Source: Peronospora farinosa
Lineage: Eukaryota; Oomycota; Peronosporomycetes; Peronosporales; Peronosporaceae
Length of the DNA: 64,000 nucleotides
Assembly: GCA_947646735.1 (NCBI GenBank)
Contig: CANTFK010000938.1
Coordinates: forward strand, 1-64,000
Direction of reading: 5' to 3'
The position numbers and the translations under genes were made by a program. A model generated the notes under the pieces. That model made no database searches. It saw only the letters and a list, made by a program, of their open reading frames with translations, and was not told where the DNA came from. Positions 54,176 through 63,277 of the stretch are shown here, one piece after another. Every line of letters begins with the position of its first letter. The first letter of the stretch is position 1.

Positions 54176-55731
54176 ATGCAGACGTGGGAAGCCTTCGGCG
54201 CCGGCCTCGCCGTAGTAGCCTCTATCGTCTCTAATCTGGGCGTCAACATACAAAAATATTCGCACCTGAAAGAATTTACAAAGCCTGTACATAAGCGTCA
54301 GCCATATATCCGCCGTCGTTTGTGGTGGCTGGGGTTTGCCCTCGTGGTTTTAGGAAGCTTGGGTGACTTTACAGCCTTTGGATTCGCAACGCAGTCCCTT
54401 GTGGCGGCACTAGGAGGAGGTGCAACGCTCGTGGCCAATGTGGTCACTGCTCAGTGTCTTAATGGAGAGAAACTCTACAAGGTAATTGGAAAAAACGAAA
54501 AAAACTGACATAACTATCGTCATTTTTGAATCTTGTAGCAATAGTTACTGTATAACTATTTTCATATTGTCGTACAGACGGACATAAGTGGTGTTTTGAT
54601 GGTTATTATGGGCGTAGTAATCATTGCTTATATTGCGGAACCAAATGTCGAGTATCCACTTCCAGAGCTCGAGTTGAGATTCGTCCGAATGCGTAAGTGG
54701 ATAGAACGAAAGCAGCTGAAGATTTTATGCTGATAACGTTTACAATTTGTTGCAGCATTTGTCGTGTACATGACTTGTGTTGGAGTTTGTGTTGTGGGCA
54801 TGCTGGCCACCATCAAAGGCTCAATGGCAAATCGGCTAAAGAACCAGGTGTATTGGTCTAATAAACGTCAGAAGAAACTCATGCAGGTTCGTCTTAATTT
54901 AGAGTTTTGGATTGATTACAGTGCAGCACTTTAATTCGTATCGTGCCTTGTGTGGTCTAATTTTGATAGCAATTTGAGCTCCGAGTTCAAAGACTTGAGC
55001 AACGACTTCTAGACATGGAAGTGAGACTGCTACAAGTTACTTCATTAGCTTCGGCACTCCCTACCGGGCTCGTGGAGCCCCCGGCAATGAGTAAGGAGCT
55101 GCGAGAGTTAATTGATCCGACCCATGCGGAGGATGCTGATGCAGATGAAGTAGCTGCGGTTCGAATATCTAGAGTTCCGTATTATTACGCTATCTGCTCG
55201 GGCATTGTAGGTGCAATGACAGTGCTGCTGGCCAAATGCTCGGCTATTATGATTGCGCTGACTCTCAAGGGCGACAACCAGTTCAAGTACGGCCTGACCT
55301 ACACTTTTCTGGGCGGCATGTTTGTGTGCATCCTTGTTCAGACGCACTTCCTCAACATGGCCACTACGTTGGGGGACATTATGACCGTATTTCCTATTTT
55401 TCAAGCTTGCTGGATCACTTTTAGCGTTGTTGGCGGCGCGATATTCTACCAAAATGAGGATGAGCCATTTCCTACTACGGACAAGGTGTTTTACCCTCTG
55501 GCATTAATTTCCATCGCGGTCGGCGTTGGGATGCTGACGCAACACAATTCCTCTTCCGTGAAAGCTAATATAGGAAAAAGTGGGAAACTGAGAATTGAGA
55601 CAGGAACTGAGGACGATATCATGGTGTGCGATACGAACGACGAGGAAGACGACAATATGCTGGCTACGGATGCTTCCATGAGTTTACCTCTGCTTCCCGC
55701 GAATGATGGTTACCTGCACCTGAGCGCATAG
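54176..55731 (+). CDS. NIPA-family magnesium transporter (4 exons)
   Basis: Predicted exons 54176-54481, 54578-54692, 54756-54886 and 54970-55731, with introns of 96, 63 and 83 bp, all GT-AG, giving about 437 residues. The start MQTWEAFGAGLAVVASIVSN is typical of NIPA (SLC57) Mg2+ transporters, multi-pass membrane proteins of the DMT superfamily. About nine hydrophobic segments are visible (for example LWWLGFALVVLGSLGDFTAF, SLVAALGGGATLVANVV, PFVVYMTCVGVCVVGML, YAICSGIVGAMTVLLAKCS, TYTFLGGMFVCILVQT, YPLALISIAVGVGM). Between the fifth and sixth lies an unusually charged insert with heptad character (KLMQQFELRVQRLEQRLLDM). The C-tail is acidic. The first ATG in frame was chosen. It converges on the next gene, with 132 bp between stops. 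Confidence 0.85.
54482..54577 (+). other. Intron 1 of the NIPA-like gene
   Basis: GTAATTGG...CGTACAG, phase 0. Splicing joins LYK to TDISGVLMVIMGVVII, restoring the family sequence. An alternative acceptor CTTGTAG at 54538 would not restore it. Confidence 0.75.
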
Positions 55732-55863
55732 GAACTTGTTTTTTACATTGTGCAGTCAATCAAAATGTTAAAATGCGTTGATGGCCTCAATGATGCAGTG
55801 CCAACCATCGGTATTACGGAGAAAAACGGTATCACGGAGAAAAAACATGCCCTATTGCGACTT

Positions 55864-58320
55864 CTAATCATCATCTACGACAATATCCGGAAAGTCGTCA
55901 TCGTCGTCATTATTCGCCATACGTGTAGCAACTGGCAATTGCTTGTCGTCATTTTCACTCTTTGCGCGTGCTGCAGCTTGCTTCGCTTTCTCTCCGTCAT
56001 CATCTTCCTCATCTTCATCCTCCTCTATCGCAATGGATGCAACGGCCTCCACCGGTCCCTCCGTTGTAGCAGCCTGCAGACGTGCATCGTCGTAGTCCTC
56101 GTCATCCTTATCCTCCTCTCCTTCCTCCTCTTTTCCTTCCTCAAAAACGGTGAACGCCTTTTTTGACTTTTTCGTTTCGTCCTCGCCTTCCTGCTCATTT
56201 TCCGCGTCTTCGTCACCACTACTTTCGTCGCATTCATTTTTGTCCCAGTCCATGGCATCTCCCAAGACAGTGGACTCTTGTTTAATCTTCAAATTAGCCC
56301 CAAAGCGACCATTATTTATATGGCCATTGTTGGTATCTTGTTGGAAGTTAATAGTCAGTGGAGGTGCACGAGGGTGAAGCATTGCCTCGCCAGCATTAAG
56401 AGCTACAAGCTGAAGTGCCGACGAAGCTCCACCGCATCCTACGATACGACGCTGCCAATACCGGATACTACAAAGCAAATCAGCTGAATGTGAGCCTGTG
56501 GCATCAGCAGTCACCGCATTCGACAGAAGCACTAGCGCTACCGGGTCCACGGCACCGTAAGCGAGACTTGATCCCACTACATGTCGGCGTTGGATCGCTT
56601 CTAGCGCGAGTTCACGAACCAAAGAACGACACTCTTCAGGTAGCAAGCTTCCGTAGACGCTCACACAACCAGCGATGGCACCCAAAACTACCTTGAGGGT
56701 CAGCGCAATAACAGTTTCGTCACGCATTGAAACGAAGTTAGCTTGGCTTATAGACAGGTTGCCTCCATTTAGAGCTGCAATAGTTGCTGCTGCAGCAGCC
56801 TGGCGTTTCCGTTTCTTGCTCTTATTTCCAACGTTCTTTGCGTCATCCTGGTGTGCAGCTGAAGCCTTCGCCATATTGTTCGATATAGTGGTAGAGATAA
56901 ACTTTCCACCGAGAATGCGCTTGCAGCGCGTAATCAGCTCCTTTAGCAAAGGCGCACCAAGATTTTCTACAGTGCTTGCACCCAAACGACGTGCACACAC
57001 TGCTGTAGCATCTGCCAAGGCCTGGAGATCCTCGCCATCGCCTACGTTTTCGGAAGCAAGCAAAAAAACACGCGTAATTTGACTAGCGTGACGCAACGCG
57101 CAAATTCCAATGCGCTCCACCAATGCACTCACCGCGCGGAGAGTTTGCACACGAACAAGTGGGATCATAGCGTATACGACGCTAGTCGGTAGCCGCACGC
57201 CATCATCAGATACACCCGTGTGCTTGCCCACTTCGTGCGCACGCACTCCCATGGCACGCCGAGCGAATAACACCATGTCTGGAAGCATCTGTTGCGCCTC
57301 ACGCTCAGAGATCTGCCCGCGGCTTCGAGTTGCAGTGCGAGCACTCAGCAGCTCACGCAACGCACCCAGCGCACGAGTCATCCTAATCAGCGTCACTTCC
57401 GCACGCTGATAAATTGGTAATTGTTGACTAGCCCCGCCTTGCACCCACATCTTCTTTACCGTCACACCGTCCGTCGACAGTACGGTCGAGCGTTTGCCTG
57501 CAAACGAGTCAAGCTGCTGATGCGCAGCTTCCAATGCTTTCTGAGCCATCTGCGTCCACACCTGCTGTGGCTTGTCCGACGCATTGGACAGCAGTGCCAG
57601 ACACACTGTTGCCTTCTGAGCTACGACCTCATCAGTATACTTCCCATCAGCAGCTGGGAAAAGCGCATCCACACAAGCAGACTCGATCTTCGCAGCATAA
57701 CTTCTAAGAGAGTTAGGAGACGCACACAACAGTGTTTCAACGAGCTCCAATTGTGCAATAATCAAATTCTTCTTGCTGGTCTTCCACTTGCTCGAAAGCA
57801 ACGCTACCAACGGCTGCAGAAGCTTCCCCAGCAGCTCCAGCACATCACGACGCGTGTCCGAATTGAACCTGTCCACATGAAGAAGCAGTGACTGAGCCAC
57901 ACCACAAGCAGCAGTAGCAGTGGCTTCTTCTGTATCCACAGCCTCTCGTTTCATCAACTGCTGCTGCTTCAGCAGCTTCACGACGCGCTCCAGCAGCTTT
58001 ACAGCCAGCGATTCAAGTCGTATCAGCGGACTCTGACGCGTTGTTGTCAGTAGCAGCTCCCATCCTATGCGACAAGCAACAGGTGGTCCCTCTATAAGCT
58101 GCAGCAGCCTGGTCTGCCATTTCATCAGTGCCTTGCCATCCGTCACGAGGCCAAAGACGTTGTGGCGTTCTAGAGCCTTACGCAGAGCCGATTGTTGTGT
58201 CACAAACGACTCCAGCTCAGCATTGTCACTCTCCAGGTCACAAGGGAGCACCAGTGCCATCACCGATGACAGCAGATTCCGCGCCAGAGCCGTCTCCACG
58301 GCGCACGAATTCGTCGTCAT
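55864..58320 (-). CDS. Rix1/PELP1-like ribosome-biogenesis protein
   Basis: An intronless 818-residue protein from the ATG at 58320 (MTTNSCAVETALARNLL). The frame is open for 64 more codons upstream but without an ATG. Residues 1-470 are helical, Leu-rich and repeat-like (RLESLAVKLLERVVKLLKQQ, LVETLLCASPNSLRSYAAKI), as in the N-terminal RIX1 domain of PELP1/Rix1. A basic nuclear-signal-like KSKKRKRQ lies near 500. Residues about 697-818 form a very acidic tail ending DDDDDFPDIVVDDD, as in PELP1. In yeast and animals this protein scaffolds the Rix1 complex in 60S pre-ribosome and ITS2 processing. Assignment is by architecture, so another HEAT-like nuclear protein is possible. It ends 132 bp from the convergent transporter gene. 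Confidence 0.65.
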   Translation of the reverse strand: MTTNSCAVETALARNLLSSVMALVLPCDLESDNAELESFVTQQSALRKALERHNVFGLVTDGKALMKWQTRLLQLIEGPPVACRIGWELLLTTTRQSPLIRLESLAVKLLERVVKLLKQQQLMKREAVDTEEATATAACGVAQSLLLHVDRFNSDTRRDVLELLGKLLQPLVALLSSKWKTSKKNLIIAQLELVETLLCASPNSLRSYAAKIESACVDALFPAADGKYTDEVVAQKATVCLALLSNASDKPQQVWTQMAQKALEAAHQQLDSFAGKRSTVLSTDGVTVKKMWVQGGASQQLPIYQRAEVTLIRMTRALGALRELLSARTATRSRGQISEREAQQMLPDMVLFARRAMGVRAHEVGKHTGVSDDGVRLPTSVVYAMIPLVRVQTLRAVSALVERIGICALRHASQITRVFLLASENVGDGEDLQALADATAVCARRLGASTVENLGAPLLKELITRCKRILGGKFISTTISNNMAKASAAHQDDAKNVGNKSKKRKRQAAAAATIAALNGGNLSISQANFVSMRDETVIALTLKVVLGAIAGCVSVYGSLLPEECRSLVRELALEAIQRRHVVGSSLAYGAVDPVALVLLSNAVTADATGSHSADLLCSIRYWQRRIVGCGGASSALQLVALNAGEAMLHPRAPPLTINFQQDTNNGHINNGRFGANLKIKQESTVLGDAMDWDKNECDESSGDEDAENEQEGEDETKKSKKAFTVFEEGKEEEGEEDKDDEDYDDARLQAATTEGPVEAVASIAIEEDEDEEDDDGEKAKQAAARAKSENDDKQLPVATRMANNDDDDDFPDIVVDDD

Positions 58321-58943
58321 GGCAGATGCCCAAGAGATCAAATATATGACTGGGTCGGAGCTGCTTGTTGGCTCACAGTATGTGATTGGTGGAAAAGAGT
58401 GATTGAAATTTAAGTTGCAGCGAATCAGAGAAAGGCGTAGTCTGTGTCGTGCCGTAAATTGAAAGACTGGCACATCCGAGCCTAAATCACTTCGACATCT
58501 GCTCCAACACACGCGACGCTAACGATCTAGCGCTTACATTTATTGGAATCACTTGTCTAAAAAGCGTTGGCATATTGCACGGTCAAACTGGCGGCCACCG
58601 CTTTTTACATCTAATCCATCAGTAGAAAATTGATTTGGTCGTGAAGCGATTAAATATTCTTCATCTCACCAAATTCAATTTGCTGGATGTACGATTACCA
58701 TCGTCGTGTGCATTTTTCTCGTATATCTTACCCCGTAAATTCATAGATGTAGAGTAAGAGCCAAAGTTTTAAAGTGAACGAAGGGTGGCGGTGTCAGGAG
58801 ATAGTCATTCCCTTTTTTGTGTCTTTATTAGGCGCCGTCATTGCGATGTATGAGAGCTTCCGATATCAACGCCCTCTACTTTCCGCAGCACAACATCGGG
58901 GAGAGTTTTTACAAACCATTTTAACTCACAGCCACACTCGCCA
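58321..58943. other. Intergenic region
   Basis: Between the Rix1/PELP1-like gene and the next minus-strand gene. No supported gene, RNA or repeat was seen. It should contain the promoter of the Rix1/PELP1-like gene. Confidence 0.5.
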
Positions 58944-59457
58944 CTAACTCAATTGTTGCACAGATGCCTTGACTACGTTCCCATGTTGGCCAGACCACTC
59001 AAGAGACTTTGTTCCTCGTGGTCCGGCAGCTTCGTCAGGCTCTACAGGGTTGCTGGTTCTGCGCCTACAAATTGAAACCGCATCGAGGCCGACAAACTCG
59101 GTCTGCATCATAGATAACTCCAATCCAAAGAAGGCGCCTGTCAAGACGTGAAGATTGCCACCCAAGACAGAGACGAACTGTCGCAATACGCACGCAAAAA
59201 CCGAGAGTCCTGTGGGGTACAAGCTATTGCCTACAATCTGCAAGATCTGCAGCGCCAACAAGATTGGGTGTTGCCCGACTTCCTGTGCTACACTTTTAAT
59301 AAAAAGAACTTGAGCTAACAGTAGTACTACCAACTCCTGCGTTTCTCATTATAAGCTCAACTTTCATTCACGTGCACGGGAGTAAACACATGACGGACAA
59401 TGCGTGAACTAAAAGCGAGCATGCACGGGATCCTACCTTACTTGCACAACAGCGCAT
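58944..59457 (-). CDS. Small hydrophobic membrane protein, unknown (2 exons predicted)
   Basis: The main open frame (58944-59336) lacks an ATG, but the sequence just upstream is acceptor-like (CGCAG). A short first exon at 59437-59457 (ATG at 59457, MRCCASK, donor GTAGGATC) joins in frame and gives about 137 residues. The protein has three or so hydrophobic stretches (LVVLLLAQVLFIKSV, PILLALQILQIVGNSLYPTG, FACVLRQFVSVLGGNLHVL) and a hydrophilic C-tail. I do not recognise the family. The intron is a prediction. Only 57 bp separate the start from the end of the FYVE-GAF gene on the same strand, so both are tightly packed. Confidence 0.45.
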
Positions 59458-59514
59458 TGCTAAGACGCCGCCGAAATTTATTCACTACCTGGCCAACTAG
59501 GTGAGCTAAGCCCT

Positions 59515-61593
59515 CTACGCATTTGCTGCGTCGACGTCCTCATTCGAAAGTGAGTCCTCGTCATCGTCTGCGTCCCCACTAAGCTTCGCAGCAAGAGTTG
59601 ATTCCATGCGCTCAAGCTGTTTAGCCAAATCGTTAATCTGCTTCGAGTGGCTGCTGATAGCGCTAACCATCTGACCCTGCTGGTTCCGCAGTTGCTCCTG
59701 TGTGCAAGTAGTTTGAGACAGCAACTGCATGAGCTGCATCTCCATATCTTCCTGACTAGGCTCACCACCTCCTGCGGGCGCTACTGCCTGTACTGGTGCT
59801 GCCGAAGCTGCTAGGGGTGCTTCCTTCGTTGCAGTGGGTTTCGGCGGTTGAGGTGTAGATCCTAACGATGACCCAGCAGCGACCCGTGATTGCGGCTTCG
59901 AAGACTTTTTCGGCGGCGGAATTGTCGGCATTACTGGTACACTAGGCGCCGGAGCTCGCGGTGTACGTTTTTTGCCCTCATCGCTTTCATTCTTCGGTGC
60001 TCGCCGTCCTGACGAAGACGACGACTTCAGCGGCGCATCGGCGCCCTCTTCTCGTGATATGGGGTTCTTAGCCAAGATTTCCTCAAACTTGCGCAAAAGG
60101 CCACGAACAACCGTCTGCATCTGTGAAATAACATCCATGCAAGCAAACCGCGGAATTACATCAAACACTTCAATGGCTCCAATCGTGTGGCCATTTGACA
60201 GCGTAAGTGGTATACCCGCGTAAAACTGCGCTTGAAGCATATCTCGCCGCCATGGATTAGCAGCGAAGCGCACATCACGAGTCAAATCGCTACAAACCAA
60301 AGGCGACCCATTTCGGCACGCGTGAGCTGCCAAACATTTCTGGCGGTCAATCTTGTCCAGCGATCCGAGACCCGACTCAGCACACGGCACATATACATGT
60401 TTATCCAGTAAACCAACAAGAGCCATCGGACTGGAAGTCGCAATAGCAGCCATGTTACAGAGCTGCATGATAGTCTGCAAGGCCGAGGTGCCAGCCTTCA
60501 ATGTTCCACAGATTGCTCGAACCGACCGGAGACGTTCTTTCTCATCGTCAAGGTGCTTGGCTGCAATGTACTGGTTCTTGGCAGACGGGTCGGCAAGTTC
60601 CAAGAAGAACGGGTAAGGCACTTCAAAGTACTCGTGCAGCGGAGCACAGGCCTCATTCATGCACCAAGGGCAGTTTTCCGTGACCGCCGGCGGTCCAATA
60701 AACGAGCCGTGACGTCCTTGCAAACCAGCTGCAGCATCTGCATTGCCACTGCCACTAGTCGTACTCGATTTACGTCGGACAGGAGGATTTGATGAACTAA
60801 CTGCACGCTTGTCCGTGTTCCCCTGCAAGTCCACCATGTTCGAACTAGCTGTCCCCATCGACAACTCGTCCTTATACGCATTGGATCCGTTTCCCGTTCC
60901 GGACGAGTACGACGCAAAACTTAGTCGATCGGTCGTAAAGTCTTCTTCACTGCCACTTGGCAGTGACTCTGTCGTACCGGTAGGATTAGCTCCTCCATTC
61001 GTAGAAAAGATGCGGTCGTAGAAATCATCCTGCGACGCAATGGAGCTCAGTTTACAGCTCACGCACATGCGCACCGTAATCGCACCTTCAAACGTGCTCT
61101 CAACTCTCCTCGAGATACTGCATGAACTGCAAACTACAGCTGTGCACGTTCGACAGTAGTGTCGTCGCCGCAGTGGGTTAAAGTTCTTGCCACATACGGA
61201 ACATTTCTTTCTGGTCTTGCATTCAGCAGATGGATTACCATTGGAAACATTACCGGCGGCATGAGGCTGATGGCCACCAGCCACGATTGTCGTGGTATTA
61301 GTGCCCGTGATGGAGCTGGTGGTGGTAAAGGTCATGGGCTTGCGGTTACCGCGGCTGCTATGTTCGGCTGTGCGACTATGTTGCATCGCCAAGCTGTGGT
61401 TTAGCGCGTCCATATCTATCGCCTGTGTGGCAAAAGTGGCTGATGTTTGATTCGCGAGCGACTCGGTCGAGGAGCTGGCGGTGGATGAGAACGACGCGTT
61501 CACAGACCCAACTTGGTCGTCGGTAGCGACTTTTCCACTAAGAAACAAGTTGCTGCTATTGGCGATGTTAAAGTCAAAGAGGTTGCGACCCAT
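59515..61593 (-). CDS. FYVE zinc-finger plus GAF-domain protein
   Basis: An intronless 692-residue protein from the ATG at 61593 (MGRNLFDFNIANSSN). Open codons further upstream have no ATG. Ser/Thr-rich N-terminus to about 125. FYVE-type finger about 131-183: CSVCGKNF, RRRHYCRTCTAVVCSSC, RMCVSC, with Cys pairs and the basic RRRHYCR patch (Tyr replacing one His). FYVE fingers bind PI3P on endosomes. A Cys/His pair cluster CPWCMNEACAPLHEYFEVPY follows at about 308. GAF-like domain about 368-505 (ALVGLLDKHVYVPCAESGLG, FYAGIPLTLSNGHTIGAIEV, FDVIPR). Pro/Lys-rich linker, then a coiled-coil-like region about 615-672 (EMQLMQLLSQTTCTQEQLRN) and an acidic end. FYVE-GAF fusion suggests a membrane-recruited sensor. 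The ligand is unknown. Confidence 0.85.
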   Translation of the reverse strand: MGRNLFDFNIANSSNLFLSGKVATDDQVGSVNASFSSTASSSTESLANQTSATFATQAIDMDALNHSLAMQHSRTAEHSSRGNRKPMTFTTTSSITGTNTTTIVAGGHQPHAAGNVSNGNPSAECKTRKKCSVCGKNFNPLRRRHYCRTCTAVVCSSCSISRRVESTFEGAITVRMCVSCKLSSIASQDDFYDRIFSTNGGANPTGTTESLPSGSEEDFTTDRLSFASYSSGTGNGSNAYKDELSMGTASSNMVDLQGNTDKRAVSSSNPPVRRKSSTTSGSGNADAAAGLQGRHGSFIGPPAVTENCPWCMNEACAPLHEYFEVPYPFFLELADPSAKNQYIAAKHLDDEKERLRSVRAICGTLKAGTSALQTIMQLCNMAAIATSSPMALVGLLDKHVYVPCAESGLGSLDKIDRQKCLAAHACRNGSPLVCSDLTRDVRFAANPWRRDMLQAQFYAGIPLTLSNGHTIGAIEVFDVIPRFACMDVISQMQTVVRGLLRKFEEILAKNPISREEGADAPLKSSSSSGRRAPKNESDEGKKRTPRAPAPSVPVMPTIPPPKKSSKPQSRVAAGSSLGSTPQPPKPTATKEAPLAASAAPVQAVAPAGGGEPSQEDMEMQLMQLLSQTTCTQEQLRNQQGQMVSAISSHSKQINDLAKQLERMESTLAAKLSGDADDDEDSLSNEDVDAANA

Positions 61594-62511
61594 GGAGCAG
61601 GCAAAAAGCTCTTGGTGGACGGTGGACGATGGCGGAAATAGCGACTGAGGGTTTTTATCTGGATGCAATAGTGGGGGAGACTTTGGGAAAGAGAGAGAGG
61701 AAGGGATATTGATTATGCGCCAATGAAAGTGATCCAAAAGGAAACGTGAGAGCCAATTGAAAATGAATAGCCCGACTATAACAAACTAGTCAGAGCCAAA
61801 ACGTGTCGTTCGGTTGTCAAGGTCAATTGCAGGTAGCCGGTCTGATTGCCTTCAGCTGGTACTGAACTTTGTCAAGTATAAGCTATATTACGTATGTTAA
61901 CTTTCGAGTGCTTGCTTCCCCATGTAATAACAAAGGAGCTTATGAGTGAAAAGGTGTCACAAGCGTGTCAAACATACGTGTAGAAATGAGATTTTTGTTT
62001 TTCGAGCAGTGTTGCTTACAGCCCAAAGTCCCTCCAACATCTCGGCCTGGATGGCCCATGGGCGAGGCCACAACGGACACCTGTGGTACCAAGATGGACT
62101 GGTTTTACATCAAAAGAGCCAAAAACTTGTCGTTCCGCTCTCGAGCGGGCGACGCCGTTGAAAAGGACACGGCAGCTTCGCGTTCAGAAAGCGGCCGAGT
62201 TGTTGGATTTAGACTCGCACGCTTTTGCTGCTGCGGTGCCTGCCGCTACCCAGCGACTCGGCACGTAGAATTGATTCGGCTGCTAAAGTCGTCGGCGTCG
62301 TAGTCGTCCAGCCGAAATTATCTGTCCTAGCTTTTCACGTACTGACTTGAGTTTCTACTAGTAAAATGCAGATCTTTCTATCGGATTTAGGCGAGAACTA
62401 CTTTAACGAGCACACTCTGATCGTCGATTCCAATAATGTTCAACTTTAACTTCCGCACCGTAGCTCACCCTTTAAATAAAAATATTTACATTCAAGCCAA
62501 GTTTTCGTCGC
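61594..62511. other. Intergenic region, no supported gene
   Basis: Holds the divergent upstream region of the FYVE-GAF gene. Some frames at 61950-62300 stay open (for example PGWPMGEATTDTCGTKMDWF), but none shows a recognisable domain or splice pattern. Confidence 0.4.
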
Positions 62512-63015
62512 ATGTTACATGCAAAGCTGGTCGGCTCTGCAGAGTTGACAACTGGTAGAAAGGTATCCAGAACGAAGCTCATTCTTGGGATCACCTTCCT
62601 TGCGACGCCTTTCTTGTTGACCATCCGCTCCTCCTTCGATGTTAGCAAATATCCATCTATCTTACTTATTAGGCAGTTTTTCAGCTCGACATTAAGTCGT
62701 GCTGTGGTCTTTTCATTTCCAAGTAGCAGACATACTTGGCTTTCGTGTAGATGTCCCCGTCGCTTCTACGGTTCCTCGACCTGGGAGGACTGCATACTCA
62801 TCCACCGCCCAGATTACATCAAGAAGACTGCAGCCGGATTACCGTTACGTTGAAAGTTCTTCCTTCTCCTCATACCTATGAATATGTTTACAACATGCAG
62901 CCAAAGCTTGCTCTAACAGAGCAACGGGTGTCGTGGCGAGGTCCCCAAGGTCGTCTCACTCGATCCTTGCACCATTTGAACCAGCTCTGCAAGCTCCAGC
63001 AGCCTTTTCCGTCAG
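62512..63015 (+). pseudogene. Decayed FGGY-kinase-like (glycerol-kinase-like) C-terminal fragment
   Basis: Three segments in different frames lie in the order expected for the C-terminal domain of glycerol kinase: GRKVSRTKLILGITFLATPF (about 62560), HFQVADILGFRVDVP (about 62713-62757, recalling the MQFQADIL motif) and QPKLALTEQRVSWRGPQGRL (about 62900). Frameshifts and stops intervene and the conserved ETTALGAA motif is not readable. The similarity is from memory and weak. It could instead be noise in an intergenic region. Confidence 0.3.
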
Positions 63016-63277
63016 CGTAGAGGCTAGACGTGATTGCACTAGCTTCTGTAGTGCTGATGTGCACGCTTCAATAGAGCCCGTAAAAAATCCTTCTCGTTGA
63101 TGACACTTGTGATTTTGGCGTGTTAAATGCAAAACTGCAAAACTACTTTTTGGATTGTGCGAGCATAAAGGATAAGAGTGGAAAGCCTCAACGAGGACCT
63201 CAGGCTACAAGTTGTTGTCCTCGCTGCTAGCTATTGCTGACGTTGAAGCGACGTGGACATCACTCCGATAGGTTCGC

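Noticed and set aside
55864..56250. Plus-strand open frames over the acidic C-terminal region of the Rix1/PELP1-like gene
   Set aside because: They are complements of GAT/GAA-rich codons and give Leu/Ser-rich nonsense. The minus-strand frame is continuous for 818 codons.
58321..58512. 64 additional codons upstream of the Rix1/PELP1-like gene
   Set aside because: The frame is open but has no ATG before 58320, and the sequence does not resemble the family. The ATG at 58320 was taken as start.
61594..61737. 48 additional codons upstream of the FYVE-GAF gene
   Set aside because: Open but without an ATG. MGRNLFDFNI at 61593 is the first Met codon.
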